A stretch of 64,000 nt of DNA, taken from assembly GCF_018100795.1 (NCBI RefSeq), contig NZ_JAGJDY010000012.1:93226-157225 (forward strand), given 5' to 3'. This DNA comes from Alteromonas sp. MMG017. Its GTDB lineage: Bacteria > Pseudomonadota > Gammaproteobacteria > Enterobacterales > Alteromonadaceae. This document shows, one piece after another, positions 16,689 to 26,355 of this stretch. Below the pieces are notes generated by a model, which was not told the DNA's origin, did not search any database, and saw only the letters and a list, made by a program, of their open reading frames with translations. The first letter of the stretch is position 1; each line of letters starts with the position of its first letter. The position numbers and the translations under genes were made by a program.

Positions 16689-18545
16689 CTAATCATCTTT
16701 TAAGGGCGGGAATTCTACCTCTTTACCGTTGCTCAACAAAGCTTTGCAGCCAACAACTGTACTATTTTGTGAAATTTGTAATATACCGATGGCGCAGCCA
16801 TTATAAAGCTCACCGTATCCTGATGAAGGTTCTCTGGCGGTGACCGACATATTTCTGCGGCGTGTGAACACGTTAAGCACAGATTTTGGCCCGTAGAAAA
16901 CGCGGTTGAGCCTATCTAACCAGCGAATTAAGCCATCGGGAAAGGCGTTCTTTAATCCGCTACAAGTAAACTGGGTAATGTGAGGGCTATTGCGACGAAA
17001 GCGTAATCGTACATCGTATACAAACGAGTAGTGAACATCACCAGATAAGATTATAAATTCAGGGGGTGTTTTGTAATGTCGAAAAATGTTCAACATGACA
17101 TTCGCAGTGCCCTTGTGCGCCATCCAGTTCTCGGCGTCCACAGTAAGTGCCTTGCCAAAAAAGGTGAAAGTCTTTTGAATAGCTTCTATAAACTTCACCC
17201 CATAAATAGGGGCAGCCGACACCACTATTACGGCATCCTTTCCAATAATATTGTGCTGAAAGTCGCACAAGGCTTCCCAGTCCATCAAGCCAGAGGGTTT
17301 TTTCATACTCGATTCAGAGCGCCAGCGACGGGTTCGGGTATCTAACACTTCAATAGGTGGCGTAGTGTCTAAGCGGTAATTCCAATGTTCAAAGTCTAAC
17401 AAGTGGTCGATGAGTTCATCTTGTTTCACCATGCCACTGTCGGTAAAGGCTTCACCGGCTTTAGCTATTAACGTCGCGCACTTTTGCGGCGCATTACCCC
17501 ATCCTTGGCAAAGTAAATAGCCGATAAGGGCGTTACCAATCATACGTTTAGAGAAAGGATTTCCGTAAACTTCTTGTTCCCAACCTCGTGTAAGATTCCA
17601 GTCATCGGTGACATCATGATCGTCAAAAATCATATAAACAGGAATATGCGCCAGTGCCCGTCGAACGTTTGGCAACTTACTTACAAACCCTTCAATGGCA
17701 CTTTGTTCTTCTTCAAAGGTGTCTTTGTGTTGTGCGGCTATATCATTGATATGAAACGTCACGTTTCGCCACAGGACAGGCGACCACACCAAGAAATACA
17801 TGGCCATCACTTCGGCGCAGCTTATTAAGTGATTTTGCGCATTAACCGAAGTGAAAATGGGCTTTCTTTTGGCACCAAAAAAGAGTGATGAAAGGGCGGT
17901 GTTTGTTTCTGTTTGTGGCAGTAACTGCTCGCGTTCATAAAAGCCATGGGGGTGAGTAGGCAACTCTGCTGAGTTATCTAATACCGCGCCATCAAGAGGC
18001 TCTTCGAAAAGCCCAAGTAAGGCGATAGTTTGGTGAATGGCTTGCAGGGTAGGGCCGGCGACATCATCGGTGTAAACTTGATCTCCTGTCATCATAAGCA
18101 CATCAGGGCGAGCGCTGTTTGAAGCAATGGCACTATCGATCAAGTTATCGACTTGGGCGAGGGCGTCGTCACCATCAAAATGAGGCTTTCGACATGAGCC
18201 ATGCAGTATGGTTTCCGGCTTGTTGGTCCAGCAAAAGCTCAAAGCAGTTTGATTGGTATAAAGTAAGTCTACTTGCTCTTGTTGCCACTTTTCTTGGCAT
18301 TCAGTCGCTGCAAAGGTGAGTTGGTAGTAGATAGGTATATTGGCAGTAAAGCTTTCATCTACAGTGGCAGACAATAAGTGAATGAATGCGTGCTTACCTA
18401 CTTGCACGCAAGTGCTTGTCACCTCTGCGTTAAGCTGCGACTCATGTTGAGTAAGTGCAAACGTTGGCGCTTTAGCCTCAGAGGTTACTAGCCAGATATG
18501 ACACGCACTTTGTGTGACTCGCCTAACCATTGGGCCTGCAATCAC
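16689..18545 (-). CDS. PhoD-like metallophosphatase
   Basis: At least 618 residues with the metal-binding motifs of the PhoD phosphatase/phosphodiesterase family: [37 protein letters not shown] and [14 protein letters not shown]. There is no signal peptide, so a cytoplasmic protein is likely. The first standard start is GTG at 18545, but it has no ribosome site. Upstream in frame, the residues SKQYIPAV continue the family's usual xxLPxVxAGPxxRR opening, and TAGGAG sits 6 bases before an ATT codon at 18569. I think translation starts at that ATT. Last transcribed neighbour of fldB. Confidence 0.85.
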   Translation of the reverse strand: MIAGPMVRRVTQSACHIWLVTSEAKAPTFALTQHESQLNAEVTSTCVQVGKHAFIHLLSATVDESFTANIPIYYQLTFAATECQEKWQQEQVDLLYTNQTALSFCWTNKPETILHGSCRKPHFDGDDALAQVDNLIDSAIASNSARPDVLMMTGDQVYTDDVAGPTLQAIHQTIALLGLFEEPLDGAVLDNSAELPTHPHGFYEREQLLPQTETNTALSSLFFGAKRKPIFTSVNAQNHLISCAEVMAMYFLVWSPVLWRNVTFHINDIAAQHKDTFEEEQSAIEGFVSKLPNVRRALAHIPVYMIFDDHDVTDDWNLTRGWEQEVYGNPFSKRMIGNALIGYLLCQGWGNAPQKCATLIAKAGEAFTDSGMVKQDELIDHLLDFEHWNYRLDTTPPIEVLDTRTRRWRSESSMKKPSGLMDWEALCDFQHNIIGKDAVIVVSAAPIYGVKFIEAIQKTFTFFGKALTVDAENWMAHKGTANVMLNIFRHYKTPPEFIILSGDVHYSFVYDVRLRFRRNSPHITQFTCSGLKNAFPDGLIRWLDRLNRVFYGPKSVLNVFTRRRNMSVTAREPSSGYGELYNGCAIGILQISQNSTVVGCKALLSNGKEVEFPPLKDD

Positions 18546-18731
18546 CGCAGGAATATACTGCTTAGAAATAATATGCTCCTACCAAAAGCAATAAGAAGAA
18601 AAATGTACCTTACTCTTTTTTGGCTTTAAACGGTATGGTAGATATACTCGCTTACATTTTTTATCCTAACGGGCTTAACTCGTGACGGTTTGCGCCCATA
18701 AATTTGCCTTTGCCCAACGGCTAAAACTGCA

Positions 18732-18791
18732 GGCGGTATCGTAAATGACGGTATCGCAAATGGTGATATCGTAAATGGTGATATCGTAAAT
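18732..18791. repeat. Four tandem 15-bp repeats
   Basis: Four head-to-tail units of consensus ggtgatatcgtaaat: the last two are identical and the first two differ at two to four positions. They lie in the divergent intergenic region between the PhoD-like gene and the lipoprotein gene. No function is evident; repeated operator sites or slippage-generated DNA are both possible. Confidence 0.85.
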
Positions 18792-18947
18792 TTGACCGGC
18801 AGTAGAATTATAGGCCCTGATCCCGTTTGCGGGCTGATTTGTTGCCAGCAGTTTACTGATAGCGGTTTGTTGATAATAAGTTAGCGCTTACGGTTTATGC
18901 CAGGCGTGCGCTAAATGGGCATCTTAATGTTGAAGGAAGTGAATACC

Positions 18948-20093
18948 ATGTTGAAAAATTGGCCGGTTGCCGCGTGTATTGTCGTAGCGTTAAGTAGTGT
19001 TATGGCAGGCTGTAGCGAGAACAAAGATGCCGCATTTAGCGAAGACGCAGCTAGCGCCACAACTAGCTCGGTTTTAACCTCTGTTGGGCGTTGGATATCC
19101 ACTGATACTAGCGATGTAATGCAAGACCCTCAAACCTCAGGACTCATTGAAATTGATGGCCAGCTAGTCACCATTGCAGATGGGAGTGCCGCGTTCGAGC
19201 AGCAAAGAAAACTGCATTTTCTTAATAAAGATACGGCAACACTGACTAACTCAAGTAATGCATTTAAACTTGCCACAAGAGTGCGCCGAAGTTGTTTTAG
19301 TGACTATTTAACCAATGCACCAGATTTAGAAGCGCTAGCAAGCGACCCAAGTAACCCGAATGTGATTTATACCGTAACTGAAGATGCCACCCGCACGGGG
19401 ACTCTCTCTACCCGCTGCGAAAAGAAATATCAAAACACGGGCTCAACCGATTATCCCACCTTGTTGGTTCGATTAGAGCGGGATGAGAAAGATAGCGTCA
19501 CCATGACCCATGTTCGTCCTTTGCAATTTCCTACCGAATTTGAAGTGGGTAACTTTCCCAACGACGGTATTGAGGGCATGGCCATGGCAGAAGATGGCAC
19601 CTTGTACTTAGGTCTTGAGAAAGACAAAGCGGGGCAGCCGCGTATTTTCTCGCTAAACATAACCGATGATTTTTGGCAAAGTGCGGACTTCGCTGTGGTA
19701 GATGAATCTGATTTATCGGTTCCTATTTTTGATGCGGGTAGCCACCCTATTAATGGCTTAGCTCTTTATAATGCTGAGGGCGGTAATAACTTTTTACTGG
19801 CCGCGGCCCGAAACGATAACGAGGTCTGGGTTATTGATGTTGCTGGTAAGGTTGAAACAAAACGTATCTCTATGCAGTTTAATGTGAGTGCGGATAATGA
19901 GTGTGGCGAATATGTAATGGATAACGCCTCAATTGAAGGACTGGTAGTAGTAGAAGATACCTTGTGGCTAATAAACGATCCGTGGAAAGTAAACTACTTG
20001 AAGAACATCAAATGTGACGCAGAGACACCACGTTACGAAGCCATGGCACCTTTATTGTTCTCAGTACCTTTAAATGACGCATGGTTTCAGTAG
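18948..20093 (+). CDS. Lipoprotein with a phytase/SdiA-regulated-type beta-propeller look
   Basis: A 381-residue predicted lipoprotein: the signal peptide ends in VMAGC. The body holds strand-turn repeats such as NDGIEGMAMAEDGTLYLGLEKD, HPINGLALY and ASIEGLVVVEDTLWLINDPW, the pattern of esterase-like phytase or SdiA-regulated beta-propeller proteins. The enzymatic activity, if any, is not evident. I start it at 18948, where GAAGGAAG precedes at a good distance, rather than the upstream ATG at 18915. It ends before a strong bidirectional terminator and is convergent with msrA. Confidence 0.75.
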   Translation: MLKNWPVAACIVVALSSVMAGCSENKDAAFSEDAASATTSSVLTSVGRWISTDTSDVMQDPQTSGLIEIDGQLVTIADGSAAFEQQRKLHFLNKDTATLTNSSNAFKLATRVRRSCFSDYLTNAPDLEALASDPSNPNVIYTVTEDATRTGTLSTRCEKKYQNTGSTDYPTLLVRLERDEKDSVTMTHVRPLQFPTEFEVGNFPNDGIEGMAMAEDGTLYLGLEKDKAGQPRIFSLNITDDFWQSADFAVVDESDLSVPIFDAGSHPINGLALYNAEGGNNFLLAAARNDNEVWVIDVAGKVETKRISMQFNVSADNECGEYVMDNASIEGLVVVEDTLWLINDPWKVNYLKNIKCDAETPRYEAMAPLLFSVPLNDAWFQ

Positions 20094-20193
20094 TGCTATG
20101 CGTCAGTAGCACTAAGCTTCAGTAGCAAAAAACTCCAAAAATACTGAGTTGCAATAGCGCTGTGCTTCAATGCACGGGCTATCAATAGAAATA

Positions 20194-20233
20194 AAAAATG
20201 CGGTTACAGATTTTAATCTGTAACCGCATTTTT
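20194..20233. terminator. Bidirectional intrinsic terminator
   Basis: A 17-bp perfect stem (aaaaatgcggttacaga and its complement) around a short AT loop has T runs on both sides, between the lipoprotein gene and the convergent msrA. Confidence 0.9.
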
Positions 20234-20281
20234 GTTTGGCCGTTCAACGCGAGTAAGCCAAGCTAATTCTATTGTGGCTGC

Positions 20282-20827
20282 TTATGCCTGCGTGCGTAAA
20301 CGTGAAGCAAATGTCTTTTTAAACTTCGCTAGTTTAGGTGCAACTACCATTGAACAGTATTGGTTTTGTGGATTATTTTTAAAGTAATCCTGATGGTAGT
20401 CTTCAGCCTGATGGTAGTTATCAATGGGCACAACTTCGGTGACAACCGGATTAGGCCAAATCTCCTCAGACGTAATCTCTGCAATAATAGCTTCGGCAGC
20501 GTCTTTTTGCGCATCGTTGTGATAGAAAACCGCACTGCGATATTGGGTGCCCACATCATTGCCTTGACGGTTCAATTGAGTAGGATCGTGTAGCGCAAAG
20601 AATATCTCTAATATTTCTCGATAACTGATGTTATCTGCATCATAAGTCACTTGAACCACTTCAGCGTGACCAGTACCGCCACCACAAACCGATTCATAGG
20701 TTGGTGAGGCATCTTCGCCGCCTGCATAGCCAGATACTGCCTTTTCAACACCTTCAACCGTATTAAATGCTGACTCTATACACCAAAAACACCCGCCTGC
20801 TAGGGTGGCTACTTGTAAATTTGCCAT
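20282..20827 (-). CDS. msrA: Peptide-methionine (S)-S-oxide reductase
   Basis: A 181-residue cytoplasmic repair enzyme that reduces Met-S-sulfoxide in proteins. The active-site motif GGCFWCIESAF places the catalytic Cys at residue 13. The downstream GYAGG, GHAEVVQVTYD, DPTQLNRQGNDVGTQYRS and YHQDYFKNNP patterns are standard for MsrA. It is monocistronic, with a shared terminator at its 3' end and about 170 bases of divergent promoter region upstream. Confidence 0.95.
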   Translation of the reverse strand: MANLQVATLAGGCFWCIESAFNTVEGVEKAVSGYAGGEDASPTYESVCGGGTGHAEVVQVTYDADNISYREILEIFFALHDPTQLNRQGNDVGTQYRSAVFYHNDAQKDAAEAIIAEITSEEIWPNPVVTEVVPIDNYHQAEDYHQDYFKNNPQNQYCSMVVAPKLAKFKKTFASRLRTQA

Positions 20828-21001
20828 TGTGTTACCTCAGAAAAAACTTATGACATCAGTGTGGGTGTGAGCGCGGGTAAACTCAAGTCATCCAAGTGCA
20901 TTTTTTTAGCGTATAAAAGCATAATAAATAAAAAGCCCAAAATACGAACAGCTTAAAACATAGAAAGTACAAAAACATAGAAAGCTACCGCCAAGTCAGA
21001 G

Positions 21002-21505
21002 GTGACTACATTGATAATTTTTTACGATGGCTACTGCCCCTTGTGTAAAACAGAAATGCGCCATTTACGAAAACGGGATAAAGACGGCGCATTAACCCTT
21101 GTAGATATTCAAACACCAGAGTTTGCCGCTCAATACCCTGAGTTAGATTGGCATGCGCTGAATGCCAGAATTCACGGGTTATTACCCGATGGCACGCTTA
21201 TTACTGGGCTAGATGTAACCCACCAAGCGTGGAAAGCCGTGGGTGTGGGGTGGCTATATGCCCCTTTGCGCTGGCCTGTTATTCGAATTGTTGCCGATTG
21301 GTGTTACCTCAAATTCGCTAAGCATCGCTATACCATTTCGTATTTACTGACCGGTAAAAAACGTACCTGTGACCGATGTGTGCCTGGCGACGTTCAACAA
21401 GAATCACCCAGTGATGCAAATGCTGCGCATACTAAAAGCACAGCTGGGGCGAAAAATAATGCGAGTATCGAAAGCACAAAAGGCACAGGTGGCGACAATG
21501 ACTGA
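21002..21505 (+). CDS. DCC family thiol-disulfide oxidoreductase-like protein (DUF393)
   Basis: A protein of about 165 residues with the DCC family opening IIFYDGYCPLCKTEM, where the CPLC pair is the putative redox site, plus the family's GLLPDGTLITGLDV and HRYTISYLLTGKK segments. The C-terminal 35 residues are polar and low-complexity. Two starts are possible: GTG 21002, or TTG 21011, for which GAGGTG sits at an ideal distance. The last 8 bases overlap the next gene, an SDR, so the two are likely translationally coupled. Confidence 0.8.
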   Translation: MTTLIIFYDGYCPLCKTEMRHLRKRDKDGALTLVDIQTPEFAAQYPELDWHALNARIHGLLPDGTLITGLDVTHQAWKAVGVGWLYAPLRWPVIRIVADWCYLKFAKHRYTISYLLTGKKRTCDRCVPGDVQQESPSDANAAHTKSTAGAKNNASIESTKGTGGDND

Positions 21506-22307
21506 TAATCCCAAAGCCGAGCAAAATACTGCTGAGCAAAACGCTAGTACGGTGTCTCTTGTCATTGGGGCGTCGGGCGGGATAGGTAAGGCTCTGGTTC
21601 AATTATTGGCAAGCGCTGACGCCGGTGAAGGCGAGAACCCTAAAAAGGTTATAGCGCTTAGCCGCAGTGGTTATAAAGACCCTACGTGGCCAGATAATGT
21701 GATGGCAATTAGCTTGCCTGAACACAATGAAGCCAGTATAGCGGCGTTTGTTAAACACCTTAAAGCTCAAGGTACACGAGTGAAGTTAGCGATTGTCGCT
21801 ACCGGCGTACTTCATAACGACCCCTTGGGGCTTCGGCCAGAAAAACGGCTTGAAGATATTAGTGAAGAAGCGCTAGCAACTTACTTTGCAGTCAATAGTA
21901 CGATGCCCGCTTTATGGATGAAGTACTTGGTGTCTGTAATGGTGAAAGAAAGCCCGTCTATTGTTTGTATTAGTGCGCGGGTGGGCAGTATTTCTGATAA
22001 CAAACTCGGGGGCTGGTATGGATATCGAGCTTCAAAAGCCGCGCTTAATATGTTGGTAAAAACAGCCGCGGTAGAGTACACACGGCGTTTAAAAGAGCCA
22101 CTCTTAATGTGCTATCACCCAGGCACTGTCGATACAGGGTTATCAGCACCGTTTCAGAAAAACGTAAAAGCAAAAAAGCTGTTTACGCCTGAATTTACGG
22201 CTAATCAACTGCTTACTCATTTGTCAAAATTGAGTGAATCTCGCCATCTAAACGGCAACGAAAGCTGCCACTTCATTGACTGGGACGGTAAAGTGGTAAC
22301 TTGGTGA
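21498..22307 (+). CDS. Short-chain dehydrogenase/reductase (C-factor-like)
   Basis: A 269-residue SDR. The cofactor loop GASGGIGKAL lies near residue 26, the catalytic Ser in VCISARVGSIS, and the YxxxK motif in YGYRASKAALNM; CYHPGTVDTGLS is the usual post-catalytic PGxxxT segment. It resembles C-factor/CsgA-type SDRs. I start it at 21498, preceded by AGGTGG, because the longer open frame upstream overlaps the DCC gene. A hairpin with four T's at 22356-22397 may end the transcript. Confidence 0.85.
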   Translation: MTDNPKAEQNTAEQNASTVSLVIGASGGIGKALVQLLASADAGEGENPKKVIALSRSGYKDPTWPDNVMAISLPEHNEASIAAFVKHLKAQGTRVKLAIVATGVLHNDPLGLRPEKRLEDISEEALATYFAVNSTMPALWMKYLVSVMVKESPSIVCISARVGSISDNKLGGWYGYRASKAALNMLVKTAAVEYTRRLKEPLLMCYHPGTVDTGLSAPFQKNVKAKKLFTPEFTANQLLTHLSKLSESRHLNGNESCHFIDWDGKVVTW

Positions 22308-22355
22308 TACGCCAATTGCCGCTTTCTGTAAGCCCAATATCAAGACTTTTTATTA

Positions 22356-22397
22356 CACTGCTGTTACCATGCATTTCAGGGAATGGTGCAGTGTTTT
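22356..22397 (+). terminator. Weak terminator-like hairpin after the SDR gene
   Basis: cactgc (22356-22361) pairs with gcagtg (22388-22393), with an inner ccat/atgg pair and TTTT after. The stem is interrupted and the T run short, so termination would be partial. It lies 120 bases before the NSS transporter start. Confidence 0.4.
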
Positions 22398-22514
22398 GAC
22401 TCGCTTAAAAAAGGCGAGCAATACGACGTAGTCGACGCCATTAGCACGATGAAATAATCATAAGTTATCGCCATCCCAGAAAACATAAAAATAAACTCAA
22501 CAAGAGGAAGGGAT

Positions 22515-23936
22515 ATGAGCGGGGCCAGAGAACAGTTCGGATCGCGCATAGGTTTTATTCTAGCAGCGGCAGGATCGGCAGTAGGTATTGGTAACCTTGT
22601 TGGTTTTCCTGTGGGCGCAGCAAAAAATGGCGGTGGTGCATTCTTGTTAATGTACGCCATTTTTGTATTCGCTATTTGCTTACCTGTGATGTTAGCGGAA
22701 ATGTCAGTGGGGCGTCATGCCAAAAAAGATCCATTAGGCGCATACAGTGCAATCAGTGGTAATTCTGGAAAGTGGAAAATCGCTGGCTGGTTAGCCATTG
22801 CTACGCCATTTATGATTGCCGTGTTCTACATGGTGATCACGGTGTGGATTTTCGGTTATCTATTTGAAACTGTCAGCGGTAATTTAGACATCTTAGCTAA
22901 CCCAGATACCTTTGGGCTATTTATCAATTCATCGTCTATTTTTGCTTATATGGCTGTGGTTGTCGGTGTGGTTTATCTTATTCTGCAAGGTGGTGTTAAA
23001 GAGGGTATTGAGAAAGCCGCTAAGCTGCTAATGCCAGCCCTTTTTGTCATGCTAATTGGCCTTGTCGTATTTGTGCTTACTCGCGAAAACGCGATGGCAG
23101 GTGTGAAGTTTTATATTATTCCAGACTTCTCAAAGCTCACCGCAACTGTGGTTAATGGTGCGCTTGCACAAGCCTTTTTCTCCCTATCGCTAGGTATGGG
23201 GATATTGATTACCTACGGCAGTTATATCGACAAAAGAGCAGATGTACCTACGTCGGCAAAGTTAGTAGCCATAACCGATACCGCAGTGGCCTTCACGGCC
23301 GGCTTGATGATTCTACCGGCGATATTCTCATTCAACCCTGATATTAACCCTGATGAACTTAGTGAGTCATCGGTGAGCATGATCTTCACTTATTTACCTA
23401 ACATATTTTTAGCGCTGCAAAGCTCTATTGGCTATGTTGGGGCATCTATCGTGGCAAGCCTGTTCTTCCTATTAGTGTTCTTTGCCGCAATTACGTCTTT
23501 AGTGTCTATCTTTGAAGTGCCAGTAGCGGCGTTAATGGACGAGAAGGGCGTAAGCAGAAAGTGGGCGTTAGCATCACTTGGCAGCGTAATGCTTGTGCTA
23601 GCGATATTGTGTACTTTGTCTTTTGGCAAAGTGGAAGCACTTACTCAGTTTGCCAGCTACGCGGGTGTCGATAAGTCGCTTTTCGACGTTATTATTGACG
23701 TATTTTACGAGACCATTTTGCCATTAAACGGCTTCTTGATTTGTATCTTCGTTATCTATCGTTGGAAGAGTGCAAACTTCAATGCATCCCTTGAAGAGGG
23801 AAGTTCAGGCTATCGCGGCGGATGGTTTGAAAAGTATGTTGATGTATCGCTTAAGACCTTTATCCCTGCCATCTTATTGGTTATTTTCATCAATACCGTG
23901 GCGGTTAAATACTTCGGCGTTAGCCTGTTTGGCTAG
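22515..23936 (+). CDS. Sodium-dependent transporter, NSS/SNF family
   Basis: A 473-residue inner-membrane symporter with about 11-12 hydrophobic helices. The N-terminal GFILAAAGSAVGIGNLVGFP is the unwound helix-1 region that binds sodium and substrate in the neurotransmitter:sodium symporter family, and NGGGAFLLMY and EMSVGRHAKKDPLGAY follow as expected. Amino acids are the likely substrates, but the specific one cannot be read from sequence. AGAGGAAGGG is a strong ribosome site. A hairpin follows at 24011. Confidence 0.92.
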   Translation: MSGAREQFGSRIGFILAAAGSAVGIGNLVGFPVGAAKNGGGAFLLMYAIFVFAICLPVMLAEMSVGRHAKKDPLGAYSAISGNSGKWKIAGWLAIATPFMIAVFYMVITVWIFGYLFETVSGNLDILANPDTFGLFINSSSIFAYMAVVVGVVYLILQGGVKEGIEKAAKLLMPALFVMLIGLVVFVLTRENAMAGVKFYIIPDFSKLTATVVNGALAQAFFSLSLGMGILITYGSYIDKRADVPTSAKLVAITDTAVAFTAGLMILPAIFSFNPDINPDELSESSVSMIFTYLPNIFLALQSSIGYVGASIVASLFFLLVFFAAITSLVSIFEVPVAALMDEKGVSRKWALASLGSVMLVLAILCTLSFGKVEALTQFASYAGVDKSLFDVIIDVFYETILPLNGFLICIFVIYRWKSANFNASLEEGSSGYRGGWFEKYVDVSLKTFIPAILLVIFINTVAVKYFGVSLFG

Positions 23937-24010
23937 TCGTTATTCTCGGCTAATAGCTGTTCTCAGTTAGTCGTTAAACTAGGCTAATTGACGTAAAACG
24001 TATATCAATA

Positions 24011-24040
24011 ATAAGGCGCTCAAATGTGAGCGCCTTATCT
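24011..24040. terminator. Intrinsic terminator
   Basis: ataaggcgctca-aatg-tgagcgccttat is a perfect stem followed by a modest T-rich tail. It lies between the transporter and the convergent YeeZ-like gene. Confidence 0.75.
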
Positions 24041-24139
24041 ATTTATAACCCCCGCACCTTCTTTGCAAGCATGCATATTTCTTTGTAAGCCTGAACGTTC
24101 TTTATAAAACTAGTGTTTCTTTCACAACGTGCAATATGA

Positions 24140-24970
24140 CTAAACCATGTCATCAGGGTTAGCATAGTCAGGGACTATTCCCAGTAAATCCCAACTCGCT
24201 TTTGCATCAATCACTTTGCCCGTAGGTGGTAATTCTGACTCACTAAACGTGGGTGCAGGTATCCCTTTTTTGTTTGCAGCTTGGGTATAGTATTCGCCTC
24301 TTTTCGGGTGCTGTAAGCTACATAAGTGATATAAGTTTGTGCTGTCAGCCTTGCTACTCGCGGAAAAAATAAGTGTCTTTAACGCGGCAACCACATCATG
24401 AATATGCACTAAGTTAATTCTTTTATTGCCTGCATTCAGGCTTCTGCCACTTAACGACTTCACAGGGTGACGATCTGGCCCTGTTAACCCCGCAAGGCGA
24501 ACTATCTTAACGTCTGCCTTGGCATTCGTTTTTAAATCTAATAGGTGCTGTTCTATCGCGACATGGGCTTTTGCCGATGCGGTCTCAGGCTGGGTGCTGG
24601 CGTGCTCATTTAACTCTTCATTCCTAATGTCGCCGTATACCGAGGTGGTGCTGATAAAGATTATACGGGCTACGTTGGCCGCCACTGCCTTATCAATAAG
24701 GGCAAGCATGCTATTGGTAAAACCATCTAACTGGGTATTACGACGACCAGGTGGAATGTTTAGCACCAGTGTTGCGTCGCTAAGTTCATTACACAGCGCG
24801 GAGGTGTCGTTCCCCAGACTAAATACCAAACCTTGAATGTGTGTATTGCTAATTTGCTGCGCCTTTTCTTCGCTTCGCGTGGTGGCAATAATGGAGTGGG
24901 TAGCTGACATGGCTTCGCCTAGGTAGCGACCAAGCCAACCGTAACCGCATATAACGAGCTTATTATTCAT
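24140..24970 (-). CDS. YeeZ-like NAD(P)-dependent epimerase/dehydratase
   Basis: A 276-residue extended-SDR protein. GYGWLGRYLG at 8-17 is a variant dinucleotide-binding loop as in E. coli YeeZ. The LVLNIPPGRR, RIIFISTTSVYGD, VRLAGLTGPDRHPV and NLVHIHDVVAAL segments follow in the YeeZ order. Its physiological substrate is unknown. It is monocistronic and convergent with the transporter. Confidence 0.85.
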   Translation of the reverse strand: MNNKLVICGYGWLGRYLGEAMSATHSIIATTRSEEKAQQISNTHIQGLVFSLGNDTSALCNELSDATLVLNIPPGRRNTQLDGFTNSMLALIDKAVAANVARIIFISTTSVYGDIRNEELNEHASTQPETASAKAHVAIEQHLLDLKTNAKADVKIVRLAGLTGPDRHPVKSLSGRSLNAGNKRINLVHIHDVVAALKTLIFSASSKADSTNLYHLCSLQHPKRGEYYTQAANKKGIPAPTFSESELPPTGKVIDAKASWDLLGIVPDYANPDDMV

Positions 24971-25112
24971 AACGTCTTCTTAGATGAAAATGGGGCGTGA
25001 AAGTAAAGTATCAAAAATACGCGGTAAGGCGCAAAACGGATTGATTCAGGGGGCCAAAGCGAGGGCCCATAATTGATAAGGGTGAAAAGCGATTACAATG
25101 ACATAAGTTAAA

Positions 25113-25143
25113 AAACAAAAACGCTAGCTGGAAAGCTAGCGTT
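25113..25143 (-). terminator. Intrinsic terminator of the YggN-like gene
   Basis: aacgctagct-ggaa-agctagcgtt forms a perfect stem. Read on the minus strand it is followed by a long T-rich run, about 65 bases past the stop of the YggN-like gene. Confidence 0.85.
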
Positions 25144-25207
25144 GTAAGGCTATTAAACGTAATTGGAATGCAGTGGAGGGGGAGTCACTACACCAATAAA
25201 AACACAC

Positions 25208-26008
25208 TTACATTTTCATTTCGCCACTGCGCATATCGATTAAGTCTAAGCCTCCTAACCCAGGAATGCTGGCTTGCATCTTGTTTTCTGCATAATTAGC
25301 TTCTTGCAATACCTCACACAGGGCATCGCCTTTTTCTTCAAGTGCTGCGGCTTGAGTTTCAACACGGTGTTCAATAGATTCACCAAAGCGTTCCATTTTT
25401 GCCTCGAACTCTTCCATGTCGCCACCGTTCCATAGCATTTGCGTACCAACAGCAATCAGAATGCGGCCAATTGATTCACTAACTAGCGACTCGAACTGCG
25501 CTTCAAATTCGTCTTCCCAGCTTTCGTCGAAAAAGCCTGGTTCGTCAAATTTAGTCGTATCCACTTTGATATTGCCGTTGTCGTCGTAAAAAGACGTTGC
25601 TAACTTTTCGTTAAGCGAAGTGAACATGGTATCGAAGTCTTCAGTAAGCTCATTATCGCCGCCAAGCAGTTCACCGAATACTTCAGAAACGGCAACACTC
25701 GCAATCTCTAACCCTTCACTTGCGATATTAAGGGTCATGGGGATGGCAGTATCGATACGGTCGTAATAGGTATTTACCCATTGTTGTTGCTCGTTGTTCA
25801 GCGTAACACTTTCGCCGTTAATGACTAAATGGTAAGTGTCATCAATCGACATGGTAGAACCATTTTGCATGTCGACAGTAATGAGGCCCTGGTGGTATTT
25901 AAGGTGGCCATCCAATTCGATGTCGCAGCTAGTCTCAAAAGCAAACGCTGGCACGCTAAGTAAAGAAGTAGTTACTAAGGCGAGTGGAAGAAATTGTTTG
26001 ATTTTCAT
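25208..26008 (-). CDS. YggN-like periplasmic protein (DUF2884)
   Basis: A 266-residue exported protein with a signal peptide (MKIKQFLPLALVTTSLLSVPAFA). The mature start CDIELDGHLKYHQG and the DDTYHLVINGESVTLNNEQQQWVNTYYDRI block match the YggN/DUF2884 family, whose function is unknown. The rest is acidic and helical. Two cysteines remain, one near each end of the mature protein, and could form a disulfide. Confidence 0.85.
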   Translation of the reverse strand: MKIKQFLPLALVTTSLLSVPAFAFETSCDIELDGHLKYHQGLITVDMQNGSTMSIDDTYHLVINGESVTLNNEQQQWVNTYYDRIDTAIPMTLNIASEGLEIASVAVSEVFGELLGGDNELTEDFDTMFTSLNEKLATSFYDDNGNIKVDTTKFDEPGFFDESWEDEFEAQFESLVSESIGRILIAVGTQMLWNGGDMEEFEAKMERFGESIEHRVETQAAALEEKGDALCEVLQEANYAENKMQASIPGLGGLDLIDMRSGEMKM

Positions 26009-26355
26009 TTTTTGAAATCCTATTAACCATGATGCTGTCTGGAAGACTGTCTAGCGTGATGAGCTCACGCGGTTTTTATAACCTGTTATAACAACCCCAG
26101 TTGTAACCTCAGTGTTGCAACCTCAGTGCCATTTTAATAAATTATCATCATTTCAATGACTTAAGGTTTTGTGGGTAAGCTGTGGGATTCGCTATTTACC
26201 AAAAATTAGTAATTAGCTTAACTATTTGGCATTTTTGACTAAGATCAAAGAGGTAAGAAAAAGAGCGCATTACTCGTATTTAATGCTTTTTGAGGCATGT
26301 TCATCTAGATTGATTTCATGCATAATAACGCCAGAAAAATTAAAGGGTTTAGAGA
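26009..26355. other. Divergent intergenic region with short repeats
   Basis: This 347-base spacer separates the YggN-like gene from the 63-codon gene. It contains a 6-bp GC-rich stem gcgtga/tcacgc (26054-26070) followed by GGTTTTT, and two adjacent near-identical 14-mers gttgtaacctcagt and gttgcaacctcagt (26100-26127). I see no gene or known RNA. Confidence 0.6.

Noticed and set aside
20094..20190. Repeated agtagc-like words after the lipoprotein gene
   Set aside because: Short, irregular and without constant spacing; not a convincing repeat element.
21369..21497. N-terminal extension of the SDR gene within the DCC gene
   Set aside because: The 43 extra residues come from the +1 frame of the DCC gene, while the Rossmann fold begins normally after ATG 21498 with a good ribosome site.
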